A stretch of 64,000 nt of DNA, taken from contig JAUPFV010000001.1 of assembly GCA_036936605.1 (NCBI GenBank), positions 122,954,771-123,018,770 of the forward strand. The letters are read 5' to 3'. Source of the DNA: Limnanthes douglasii subsp. nivea. Its lineage: Eukaryota > Streptophyta > Magnoliopsida > Brassicales > Limnanthaceae. Every line of letters starts with the position of its first letter. Within the stretch, counting starts at the first letter, position 1. The notes below the pieces were generated by a model. It made no database searches. It worked only from the letters and a program-made list of their open reading frames with translations, and was not told the DNA's origin. This document shows positions 41,100 to 52,559 of the stretch, piece by piece. Position numbers and translations under genes: made by a program.

Positions 41100-41840
41100 G
41101 ATTAGAGATTTCTTCTTCTCTTTCAGTAAGTGACACTCAGTTAAAAGTCAACATTCAAGTTCTCCTACTTTTGGACTGGGAGGAATGTAAGATGTGGAAG
41201 CGTGAAATATTTATTATATTATGGCTAAATGACATGGACCGTTGTCTTAGAAAGGAAAAAAATTCCCCTCTTACAGATAAAAGCACTCATGGTGAGAGGA
41301 TACACATTAAGAGGTTGGATCATTCAAATCAACTAAGTCGATATGTACTACAGACGGGAGTCCCTCAGGTCTTCTTGAGTTCTGAGACAACTGATATGGA
41401 AAATGATAAGGACATGTTTCATTAAGTCTTCTTAGGTCAAAATTAAGGGCATGGTCGGTAAACTCTCAATAATAAAATACAGAGGGACTAGCAAAGTCCG
41501 ATAGCATATTTTAGAAAAAACATTATTCATAATAATATGAAGTCACTCAATCCCGAGCTCCTATACATTGTTGTTGTGTAATCCTCCATAATTTAGATTC
41601 TTATAGATAACCTACGGTTTCCTAGATATGAAATCGTACATGACTACTCGCATTGCTAACCGCATGAGGAGGACAAGCCTGCTTCTGGGAGCAAAGAAGC
41701 CAATATGGTGCGTGTAAGCAAAGGTGGTTCTACGAAAAAACACAAAAGGCCTTCACTTTCTGTTGTACATACTTTACTTTTAGGTTTTGGACATAAAGAG
41801 GCTGACCCTAAGAAAACTAAGGACAAGGGAAAATTGTAAT
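41100..41840 (+). pseudogene. gag: Gag of element G
   Basis: The frame at 41171-41425 reads WEECKMWKREIFIILWLNDMD, LTDKSTHGERIHIKRLDHSNQLSRYVLQ and TTDMENDKDMFH, matching the copia gag pattern (Retrotran_gag_2: WKR, DMD, W..SN, a NAKD-like step). A later piece (PHEEDKPASGSKEANMVRVSKGG, KKTKDKGK) fits the basic region before the zinc knuckle. Stops separate the pieces. The 5' part lies just right of the element B insertion. Confidence 0.65.
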
Positions 41841-42447
41841 GTATATTTTCATTGAAAAAGTGAGAAACACATAAAGAGAGATTTTAATAAGTGGAAGGCA
41901 TGGTTGGTCATGAAAGGTAAACATTTTTCAGTTGTAGTTTCAGAATAAAAATTTAATGTTAGTGTTAAATGACACATTATGGGTTAATTCAACAGCCTCA
42001 ACTCATGTTTCTTTCCAGGGTACAATACAAGGCACGACTCTAGGTGAATAGAGATACTTTATATTTATTGCCAAGAGGATTGCATGCACTTTATAGGTAC
42101 TTTGTAATTTCCAATTGGGTTTGAATTTACAACATCTATTATATTTGAATGATATTTTATTTGTGCCTTCATTTATGAGGAACTTATTTTTGTTTTCCAA
42201 TATTAGACAAAGTTGGATATGTTTGTTCTTTTGGTAATATATAACAATATTAGACAAAATATATTGGTTTTAAAGTGCGTGGCAAAGGCATTTAGGTCAT
42301 ATCTCTAAGAATAAAACTTGTTTTTTTGCGGTATTTTAGGACCTCTTGATTACACTAAATGTGAAACATGTGTTGAGTGTGCTAAAGGGAAGCATACCAA
42401 TCATAGAAGATTTCAAGTCTTTGGTGCTAAAGATTTCTTAAAGTTAG

Positions 42448-42450
<3 letters not shown>
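41841..42450 (+). pseudogene. pol: Nucleocapsid/protease/GAG-pre-integrase remnants of element G
   Basis: KHIKRDFNKWKAWLVMKGKH corresponds to the zinc-knuckle end of copia gag with cysteines lost. GPLDYTKCETCVECAKGKHTNHRR near 42350 is the GAG-pre-integrase zinc motif. The protease between them is not readable. Confidence 0.55.

Positions 42451-42508
<58 letters not shown>
42451..42508. repeat. (AT)n microsatellite inside element G integrase, 58 bp
   Basis: Perfect AT run starting where copia integrases read the LELIHTDI step (here LKLVHI). Confidence 0.95.
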
Positions 42509-42510
<2 letters not shown>

Positions 42511-43150
42511 TTCTTTTCATACAACTGCATAAAATTACCAAAGATATTTCATTTTATTCATAGACAACTTCTCACAATATGGCTATCTATTGTTTCTTTA
42601 TGAGAAATCTAAAATATCGATATATTAAAATATTCAAGGTCGATGTTATTTACAACTTGGTAAAAAAATTAAATTTTTCAAATTCCACCATGATGGTGGC
42701 TACTATGGAAGGTATGATGGTGGCTACTATGGAAGGTATGATGGTTCTGAAGAACAAAATCTTGGTACATTTTCTCTCTACACCATGTTCAAATCGTCCA
42801 CTGTGAATAGTGTATTTGAGCGTCAAAACCACACATTACAGGAAATGGTTCGAAGCATGATTACCCAAACATCACTGTCCATTTTACTTTGGTGCGGTGA
42901 AGCTCTTAATGTGAAATTGAAAACCCTAACATGGTAACTACTACAACAAAAACTAAACATCACATGAAATTTTTAAAGAGCGAAAACCCATATTTAGACA
43001 TTTTCGTGTATGAGGATGCCCAACTGAAACAAAGCCTTACAGGTCAAGCGAGTAGAAGTTAGAATCCAAAATAATTATGTGTCAATTTATAGGCTATCCA
43101 AATCACTCATAGGGTTACAAATTTTATTCTCCCACTAAGTATTCTATTTT
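42509..43150 (+). pseudogene. pol: Integrase of element G
   Basis: Frames include TKDISFYS, YYGRYDGSEEQ (from the RGGEYYGRYDG region), TPCSNRPL..., and CPTETKPYR. The segment GYYGRYDG is present twice because of a 24-bp tandem duplication at 42692-42739. Stops and frame changes throughout. Confidence 0.6.
42692..42739 (+). repeat. 24-bp tandem duplication in element G integrase
   Basis: Two identical 24-bp units starting GATGGTGGCTACTATGG, in frame with the integrase YYGRYDG motif. Confidence 0.9.
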
Positions 43151-43549
43151 TATACAGGAATTAGTATGTTTTTTAGGATGTGGATTTAAGGAGAAGAAAC
43201 TCGATAACAATATTAGTTTTTAGAAATAATTGGAACTAATTCATTCAGCCTCTCATATTAATGGTGTGACCTCAATTAATTTAATTTTCATCCATAATAT
43301 ATGAGGGAATTCACTACCTTATAAAAATGTTACGCGTCCACCATAAGTAGAAAATATTGATGTTGTTCTCGACGAAAAAACTCAACAACCTCAAGAAATT
43401 GAGCAATACATTAGACCTACATTACATAGACCACTAGATAGAGAAACATTATCACCTTCAAATTTTGTGGCATTTTTTAATAAACATAAAGAGTTTTCAA
43501 AGAATCTGAAAGATGACATAATCACCTTTCAAGATGTTATAAAAATTTA

Positions 43550-44260
43550 AAACTATGGATTGAAGTTATGAATGAAAAGTAAAAACCCATACAAGATAAT
43601 TAAGTATTGGATATTGCCTCCTTACCTGAATGGAAGAAAGCAATTGGTTGAAAATGGATTTTTAAAATCTAACATGATGCTTTAGGAGAAAAAAAAGATA
43701 TAAAGTGGGTCATATAACAAAGGTTATAATCAATGTGAAGGCATTTTCTCCAGTTTTATCAAAGAACTCTTTTATGATAATCATGACTCTAGTTGCTCAT
43801 TTTGATTTAGAGCTTCATCATATGGATATTAAAATAACTTTTCTCAATGAAGACATTGAGGGAATAAATTATATGAAGCCACCGTAAAAGTTTGTATTTG
43901 GATACATAAAGTTTGATGGCATGTAATTTAAAATCCATCTACACGCTAAAATATGTATCTTACTAATGGTACTATAAATTCCTACAAAACGTCACCTTAT
44001 TTGGTTTTGAGGTGAACTCTATGGAAGATTGTGTGTATCATACATTCATTAAGAGTAAAGTAATATATTTAGTATTGTATGTCGATGATATACTCTTTAC
44101 CACAAATGATCTAGGTATATCACATTCCACTAAGATTTTTTTATCTAAGAAATTTGATATGAAAGATCTCAAGGAAGTATCTTTTGTGTTATGGATCCAA
44201 ATAATAAGAAATTTACCTTGTGCCATTTTAGGTCTATCACAAAAATATAGATATTGAAAA
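43550..44260 (+). pseudogene. pol: Reverse transcriptase of element G
   Basis: PEWKKAIG, VKAFSPVLSKNSFMIIMTLVAHF, LHHMDIKITFLNEDIEGINYMKPP, FGFEVNSMEDCVYHTF and LVLYVDDILFTTNDLG (YVDD near 44080). The pieces are in copia order but in several frames. Confidence 0.75.
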
Positions 44261-45060
44261 TATGTTACTTTAATATGGTATAGAAAACACAAAACTTATA
44301 AATATCCCTACAATCAAAGGTGATAAGTTCTAACTTTATCAATGACCCACGACAGATTCATAAATTTAGATCATGAACACATGTATGTATGTTTCGGTTG
44401 TTGCAAGTCTTATGTATGTTCATTGTGTATCGGACCAGTTATATCATTCATAGTTTGAATGATGGGGAGAAAACTGAGCAATCTTAGAGTTTCATGTTGG
44501 GATGTAGTGAAAGGGGTGCTCTAGTACTTAAATAATACCAAGCATTACAGTTTAATATACATAATATCGAATAACCTAGAGATCATATGGTACTTTGATG
44601 CTAATTTTTTCGAGTGCATGGACACTAAGAGATCTACTATCGGTTATGTATAGATTATGACTGGAGATTTTATATCGTGTAAGAGTGCAAAAAATACTCT
44701 TGTCGAGGCCTCTATATGGAAGTTGACTATGTGACTTATTTTGAGGCTTCAAACTATGCACTTTGGCTCATAAAGTTGCGTAAAGTTGAGGGAATCGAGA
44801 GACCGTTCTTATTTTTTATGAGAATAATGCAACTTTCATGTTCTCAAACAAAAACAGTAGCTTCAGAAATTCTAAGCATATAGACATCACGTTTTAATAT
44901 GTGCAATAACGAATACATAATGATCATATGAGTATTTAGTACATCGACACATAATTCATGGTGACAGATCATTTCACTAAGGCGTTACATCATCATGTTT
45001 TACAAACGCAAAATTCATATGGTTGTCCTTAATTTAAAGGGTATCTAGATTCAGCGGGAG
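44261..45060 (+). pseudogene. pol: RNase H of element G
   Basis: Decayed frames read DTKRSTIGYV, FISCKSAKNTLVEASIW, then an ENNATFMFSKNNS-like stretch and SKHIDITF-like residues near 44880. The region ends with a TCAGCGGGAG purine tract next to the LTR start TGTTGTTG at 45061. Confidence 0.6.
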
Positions 45061-45850
45061 TGTTGTTGTTAGTTCAGTTACCAGATTATATGTATACATT
45101 TATTTGAATAATACGATGGTTAATTTTATTATTATTCTTTATATCAAGCGATCTCAATTTGATACAGTAGGACCAGTTGGAATTTGTTACGTAGTGATTA
45201 CATGGTCGTGTTATTTTTATGTTACGCTATATGAGAACCCCCAAAGTTGATTAGATGGTAGATAACATTTCAGTTATTGTTAAGACAAATATGCATCAAT
45301 AAGTTGTGACATGTCAGCTCTAGTTCATTATTAGCTATCAGATGATATAGTAAGACAAGTTTGGGTTATTTGTAAAATAATATTGTTATATAATGCATAA
45401 TTTGGTGGGAACACTTCAGTATATGGCGATGAGCCAAGTGAGATATTGTAAGGATATTATGAATTAGAATATCTTATCACATATAGATTCAGAGTATCCA
45501 AGTTTGTTGCTATAAAAGTCCAACTATTTAAAAGTAATCAACCTATAGTTTATTGGATCCACCGATAATAAGATAAGTAGTATCATGAATATTTATAGAT
45601 GGATACCATTGAGATTGATGTGGATCTATAGGAAGGGTCCACCAGTCTAACATTTTAGTTATTGGACCTTCAAGGCTAAAAAATGCTATGGTTCCGTACA
45701 TATACAAAAATATACTATAGACTATAGAGCTTAGTTAATGGTTTGTTTACAAAGAGAAACTTAGTATGTTCTTAATAGAAAATTTAGTAAATCATAAAGA
45801 TTTCTATTTAATTAGGTGTCTTTTATTTACTTAATATGCTTCTCAATCCT
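45061..45850 (+). repeat. 3' LTR-like block of element G
   Basis: It starts TGTTGTTGTTAG after a purine tract. Its second half (45447-45850) parallels the 5' block at 30700-31080. The right border is not clear; it may extend past 45850. Confidence 0.5.
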
Positions 45851-46542
45851 CTTAGTATGCTTCTCAATCTTTTTGGTCATCCTCTCATTTTCTCCGAAAC
45901 ATAATTTGTCTGATCAGGATCCAAAGCATTACAGTTTGATATTTAAGATGAACTTATCCCTATATGAAAATAGAAAAGCTTAGTTGCTCTATATCCAAAT
46001 AAACTCACTTTCTTAATTTTAGAGTTTTCAGTTGGTAGAGATAGCTCTGGACCTTTGATACTTTTGGGGTCATTATCTTTACCAATGCTTTGACTTAACC
46101 TCTTATTCTACTCGTTCTAGTAATTATGAAAAAATCTTAAGCATAAACTTCTGAATTCTATTAATGTTTGAAAATCAATGAGTAAATCATATGTTTAACA
46201 TTATATTTTTGAAGTAAATTTCAATTGATAATTATGTATTATAGATAATAATACTACTCTAGAGGTATCAACAAAAAAATCTCATTTTTTGTAAGTATTA
46301 CTTGCCATTTTTCATATAATAGTCAAAGCATCTAAAAATCACATGGAGATTAGAAAGTGGATACACATAACATGGACGATTAGAAAGTGGATAGAAATAA
46401 CATGTGTGAAGACATGAATATATAAAGTCCAAATCAGCTCAAGAACAATGGTTGAAATGAACCGCGAAGTTATTCGAAGAACCGGTTTAACTTAACCATA
46501 CAAAAGGTCAAAAGATGTCACACTTAAGTGAAAAAGCACTAC
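45851..46542. other. AT-rich stretch, nothing recognised
   Basis: No supported coding region. Part may belong to the LTR of element G. Confidence 0.4.
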
Positions 46543-47259
46543 ACTACAAGGTTGTACAGAGTTTAAATTGATTTTGAGCTGCATAGTAAGATGTTAAAAC
46601 TAATTTTGATTTTGTTTTTAAGATCTGCAAACATAGTTTTAAAATTGACACAAAAAAGTAACAAACACAAAATTATGGCCATAAATGGCTCTTGAATCCA
46701 AAAATAAGTGGTTGTTGATTCAAAAAGAGTGAAAAGTATAAACACGCTATATAAAGTTAAACACCACAAAATCCATTAAACATAAATTAATGTCTATGGA
46801 AAAAATGTCTAGAACACGATCCTTCACAACACATACAGTGCTTATAGTATGTTAAACTCATTCTATCGTTGAATACTCATTCTATAAATTAACGTATATG
46901 GCAAGATAGAGGTTGTAGCAACATACCATATTTTTTAAGATGATGGGTTGATAAATTTGGATGTAAACTTGCTAGTGTCATCCTTTTTATTGTACTACGA
47001 CTTCAACTGTTTTGTTATCAAAAATGTTTTACCACTTTTGTCAAACTTCACAACGTGATAAAAATTGATAAAATTTTAAGCAAAAACTTAGCATAAACTA
47101 ACAAAGTCTAAACACTTATAATTGACTAACATATATGGAATGGCTCATTTACTCAGCAACATGAGTCATCATCCCACCATTATGTATTTTTCAAGTTTTA
47201 TAGTCAATATCTAAAAGGTTTAATTGCTTATTATTGCACCAATACTCAACCCCTGGTTT

Positions 47260-48244
47260 TCATAATGTTGGACTATTTGTTAGGAAATTAGGAAAAATAT
47301 TGATTAATTCAGAAGATAGATGTTGGAGATTGGATTTCTTCAAGGCATTCCACTCCATCTTAACAACAAAATTATTATAACAATTATTTAGTTGTTCCAA
47401 TAACACTTTATGAACATGTTGAACGTCTTCTGGTACTATGTAGTAGTGCTTCAAAGAAAACAAAAAATTCAATTACATAATTGTAAAAATAAAATCATAA
47501 AGAATAATTACTATAATGCTACAAATGAATAACTTCAAAGCTTTCCACGTGTCAGGTTTAAACCAATTGGTGGCTTTTTTAAAAATTTCCTATAAATCTG
47601 ACATCTGAAGCTTAATTCGAACAAAAAAACATATAAATACCAATTAATGACTACTTTTGGAAAAATTTAACAATATTAATCAAAATGAATTTCATTTTAC
47701 CGTAATTCTTGAAACTTACATGTTCTCATAGATTGTCACTTTCATACACTTGTCCATATGAATGTTCTATATCGGTAGAGCATACCCACAACATTTATAT
47801 TTTTTGATTCCCTCGAAGTTAGAAACGTCGCCTTCTTGGTCTTGCATATCTATATTTTCTAAGCCCTTATAAGCATATTTCAACTCATCTTCAAAATTCT
47901 GATCAGATTTATCAATTTCCACCTCTTCAATTATTGGAAGATGAGCACTCGATGAACTAGGAACAATGAGTTGGGACTAGTTGGTGAAGTAGCACCCTCA
48001 ACCTCTCAGGAAGAATGTTGACAAGTTTGACGTGGGTAACTATTCATTAATGGATTATAAGTTGGTTTTTAATAAGAATTGCTACAACTTTAAAGAGGAA
48101 AAAAACAAATATGAGCCTTAGGTATCTCTTTATAACTGGCCATTTTGATGGTTGCAACTCCTTGGGCTCGCGTATCACCAACAAACAGTTGGCCGTCATA
48201 GGGATGAGAACAAAAGAGTCTTTATCATTTGGATTATCTACCAT
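47260..48244 (-). pseudogene. Unidentified coding relic inside the possible CACTA element
   Basis: Frames at 48244-48047 (MVDNPNDKDSFVLIPMTANC..., KWPVIKRYLR) and 47472-47260 (LEQLNNCYNNFVVKMEWNALKK) and an acidic stretch between them (IEEVEIDKSDQNFEDELK) read like an exon series on the minus strand. I do not recognise the protein. The position suggests a CACTA accessory protein. Confidence 0.3.
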
Positions 48245-49424
48245 ATGTTCTTTTCTTTTCCGTTAATTTTGTTTTTTTAGCCGTTCATGCTCTGCATTCA
48301 TCAAATAAAAAAAAATTAAGTTAAATAGCACTGCAGATCATCGATTGCTTTTATACAAGATAAAATATTGGAAACCATCATCCACCATTCTTGTTTTTAA
48401 TCAAGAAATCAATTAACCACCTATACACATATTGTCACATCAGGACTTCACAATTTATAAGACATTAAGATATAATATGACAGTTTGTCATAAGTTATAG
48501 TTTTTAATATCCATAAGCCTTTACTTTCATTCCAAACTAATAAATTAAATTCAGACAAAAAATTGATTAATCCCAACATCAAAATAAAAAAAACTTAAGA
48601 TAAAACACTTATCATAGGACTATTACTAGAAAATCGGTTATGAACTTCTAAACAAAAATCGCAAGGATAAAAACGAAACAATTCTTATTTAGAAGTGAAA
48701 TCAATCCTACAAGTTGAATGATTCTTGTTTCTAAACTCATTAATCAACCATTTCAATTGATAAGATTCATCAAATAAAACAGATCTTGAAGATCATTTGT
48801 TCGAAATTGTAGTCGCAAATCTCTAATTTTTCACCAATAAAATTTAATATAGGAAATAATTAATGAATACATGATTTCGCTTAACCTTTGCTGATTAATA
48901 TTTTGGCTTCGATTTTGTGAAAATATTCAATGGTCTTTGTTAATATAAGTGATTAAAAGAGTCACTAGTATTTGTTAATAGAAGTTTAAGTTGATCTACC
49001 TTCTAATTTAGAGTGAGTATGTAAAAGAAGAAAGAAAGAGGGTCTATAAATATTATTTTAGGGTTTCTATTTGGTTTCTCTAAGGAACTAAGCACAAAAA
49101 ATGACTTAGATTCATATTTTGGGTTAGATTATTTAGGGCATGGAAATGCAGTTTAGGTGAAAATGTCGTGCGATGTAAATGAATTAGCGGGCTAATTTTG
49201 CGTTGATGCAAGTCATGGTAATCTTGTAATTAAATTAACGGATGGTTAACTAAAAAAATTCTAATCATTTAGTCATCGTTATTCGGTTGCAAAATTAAAA
49301 TATTTTACAACGACATGTTAGGTTTGTTGCAACTTCTTTACAAATTATTTTCTAATGGTGACCATTTTGCAACATATTTAATGGTGGATTGTAAAAGGTT
49401 ATTTCTCAAGTAGTGCATTTTGAT
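48245..49424. other. Non-coding right part of the possible CACTA element
   Basis: No coding frame. It ends with repeated TTGCAAC-type words at about 49270-49400 and the terminal GTAGTG. Confidence 0.35.
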
Positions 49425-50603
49425 TATCATATGCTACTATATGATGTATATGGTTACTGAAAATTGTATAATTTAATTTTCCATGTATAAAATAAAAAAT
49501 CATGTACATGACTATTAATGATAAAGGTCTGAATGCAAATTCATTGCCTTAACATGCGGAAATGAATGCAATGGCAATCACAACGTCTCCCGTTTTGAAT
49601 TACATGGATCTATTATAGTGTGTGGTAGAATAATATGAAAAATAATCACAAAAATCGATTTCTAACTGGTCTTAACCTAACTTGAGATTTACTTAATGAG
49701 CAAGAGAAATCAATAAAACTTAAATAAGCATACTTGTTATATATGGTTGCAACAAAAAATTAAGTATATACAACCAAATGGTAAACATATCTTGGAATTT
49801 ATTACGAAATCCTTCTCAAATCAATGATCTTCTAAACAAACAACACACGTCATAATTGTGTGTTTATGGAAACTATAGGTACCAATGCTTTTATAAGAGG
49901 ATCTACCACTATAAATTTCGTATTGATATTATCTATGATGATTTGAGGCCTATGTACTATCTCTTTAGCATCCAAGAATTTGATTTCTATATGCTTTGAC
50001 TTAAAAATAGTATACTGTTACTATTTAAATATTGAATTGTATGAAATTTCATATCCTTTCTATAATGCACAGGCCCATGACAAAATTTAGTAACTACGGT
50101 GTTTAGTTGGATGTCTCCAAGCATGCAATAAATTATGCTTCTATAGTGGATTGTACAACTAATGTTTGATTTACACTTACCAATGATATTGCACCTCCAA
50201 CTAATAGAAATAGACCACTAGAGGTGCTTCAACATATGTCCATACAGCCACCAAAATTTGAACAAGAATAACCAATAATCTCCATATTATTTGACTTCCT
50301 ATAAACATGTACCCTTCTGTCCGATAAAAATATTGGATAACCCCCTTTTGACTCATTTTCAGTGGTTTATCTCCAAATTACTTACATAACTTCCCAACAA
50401 TCCGATAACAAAATTAACGTCTGATATTATACACACTTGAGTATACATGAGACTCCTGACTACCAAAGTATATGATATTGTTTTTCATTTACACAAAATA
50501 AAAAAATTTGTCTTTGGACATTGACTTATAGTTAATTTATCTTCTTTTTCAAAATGGGTATTCAATGGAATTATATTTGTCATTCTGTAACGTTTTAACA
50601 TAT

Positions 50604-50610
<7 letters not shown>

Positions 50611-50638
<28 letters not shown>
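50611..50638. repeat. (GT)n microsatellite, 28 bp
   Basis: Perfect GT run inside the copia relic. Confidence 0.95.
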
Positions 50639-51428
50639 CTTTTGTGAGAATCTGAGTGTTTATGTAAACGATCTTGGTTAATCTGGATTCCTAGTACAAA
50701 AGTCGCATCACCAAGATCTTTCGTATCAAATTTCTCTCATATAAATCTCTTTGTAGTATGTAACAATTCTTTATCGATCGTGGCTATTTTTATGTCATCA
50801 ACATAAAACATTAAAATAAATTACTCATAATGAACTTTCGATACACACAATCCTCAACCGAGTTCATCTCAAAACCAAAATAGACTATCAATTCAAGGAA
50901 CTTATAATGCAATTGTCGAGAAGTCTGTTTGAACTCATAAATGAACTTATTAAAGTTATATGCCATTTTATTTAAGTCAACAATAAAAAAATTCAAATTG
51001 TATCATATAGGTTGTATCCTTAATGTCGTTATTTTTAAAATAGTATTGACATATATATGATGCAGCTTTAAGTCAATGTGTGCAACTAGTGGGATAATAC
51101 CATAAAAGATTTGTTCGATGAAACATGAGAGAAAAGTTGTTTAAAGTCAATCCCTTCGTGTTAAGTATATTAATTTACAATAATTAGTGTTTTATATCTC
51201 TCTGTATTACCTTTGAAATCCCGCTTTATTTTGTAAATCTATGTACATATCGCTTAATTCCTTCAATTAATGTGATAAGCTCACAAGTTATATTATCTTA
51301 TATTGACTTATATTCTTCATTTATAGCATTAATCCATGAATGAGAATTAGAAATCTTCATGACTTCAGATAAACACGACGAGATCGTTTACCGTTATCCA
51401 CATGAATCTTAATGTTCTTGAATATATA

Positions 51429-51740
51429 CTATATAATACGAAAATATAATATTTTTCTTTCTTTACTGGAATTTTTTAACGATAATATTTTTACCTTAAA
51501 CTTATTACAAATGTAGAATTTGATATTTATGAACAATATCATTTTGTTCTCTATGTGAAAGGTAAATATCTTTTTGAGTATATTCATGTTATAACATGAG
51601 AGATCATCTGATACATGAGTATCTTCATTACAACCCTCAAACCGAAGATGTGTTTCATTTTGAGTATCTTCAAGTTCTAATCTTACTGAAATGATTAGCA
51701 ATGTAACCCAAGCCCCTCATATCTGAGTATCTTCATTACA
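51429..51740. repeat. Duplicated 'GAGTATCTTCATTACAACC' segment in the copia relic
   Basis: ATGAGTATCTTCATTACAACC occurs at about 51616 and, as CTGAGTATCTTCATTACAACC, at about 51723. Partial copies (TGAGTATCTTCAAG, TGAGTATATTCATG) lie between and before them. This suggests local duplication in the integrase/RT linker, in frame with EDTH/EDTQ. Confidence 0.55.
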
Positions 51741-52559
51741 ACCTTCTAGAATATGTATAGATTCTTCCTCAAAATAAACATTTATTCCAAAAAAATTCTC
51801 CTCAAACTCAATATCCTAAAAAAACCTTATTTTTCCATATCAAATATATTATTAGTGGAAGGATCTCAAAAATTAAAACCCATTGGATGTTTAAAAGATC
51901 CTATGAAATTACACCTAATCACCTTAGTATTCTTTTTTTTTCACTCATTGTATGAGGCTTTACTTCAGAGATATCCCAAACATACATATGCTTTAAGCTA
52001 GGTTTGTACCCATTCCAAAATTCATGTGAACTCTTATTGTTTAATTTTGTGTGAACTACATTGATAATCTATGAAGTACGTTTTATGGACTCACCTCGAG
52101 TGATAATGGTAGAGTTGGATGACTAATCATACTTCTCACAATATCTTTAAACTTACGGTTTCGTTGCTCTGATACATCATTTATGTTGGGCGAACGAATC
52201 ATTATATACTGACGAATTATGCCACATTAATCTAGGTAATTTTAAAATGGTTCATAACGTTGTTCATAAACTGTTATATATAACATATTATTCACCATCA
52301 CTGTTAGATCCGATGCACTTAATGACCTTACCAACTTGTTTTTCAACTTTGGTATTAAAAGCTACAAACTTGTGTAGGCCCTCTAATTTCTCATGAATAT
52401 GGTAGAGATACTCGTACCATGAGAATTCATTTATTAATTTATAAAAATAATTACCATTATGCCTTACTTGTCGCACGGTCCATGCGAATAGGCTGGCAAT
52501 TTTCGTTTCTACTATCCAATTTTTTAGTTATCATATTTCCTTAATATTGTTATTCATTG

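Larger units (their letters stand above)
30690..45850 (+). mobile_element. Element G: old Ty1/copia element split by element B
   Basis: The 5' LTR-like block (30690-31238), a primer-like site and a leader lie left of element B. Gag (41171 on), protease/GAG-pre-integrase, integrase, RT, RNase H and a 3' LTR-like block (45061-45850) lie right of it. All are in plus orientation and copia order. The flanks of B join at a TCTTT duplication, so B landed in the leader of G. Stops occur throughout. Relics of the same family appear at 13790, 27300, 49560 and 59163. Confidence 0.65.
46543..49424 (-). mobile_element. Possible CACTA-type DNA transposon relic
   Basis: The right end read on the minus strand begins CACTACTTGAGAAATAACC. 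It is followed by subterminal GTTGCAAC/TTGCAAC motifs and a GTTGTAAAAT stretch. The left end reads CACTACAAGG on the plus strand at about 46543. The termini share only CACTAC, and no 3-bp duplication is seen (CTA against CAT). Minus-strand coding scraps lie inside. Weak overall. Confidence 0.35.
49560..52490 (-). pseudogene. Ty1/copia relic, element G family, inverted
   Basis: From right to left on the minus strand: integrase (GNYFYKLINEFSWYEYLYHIHEKLEGLHKF, KVEKQVGKVIKCIGS, 52476-52288), the integrase C-terminal region (KPSLKHMYVWDISEV near 51960), RT (SHSWINAINEEYKSI, FKQTSRQLHYKFLE, FGFEMNSVEDCVYRKF at 50811-50996), and RNase H-like scraps to about 49560. The order is copia and the wording matches element G. 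It is heavily broken and no LTRs were found. Confidence 0.7.
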
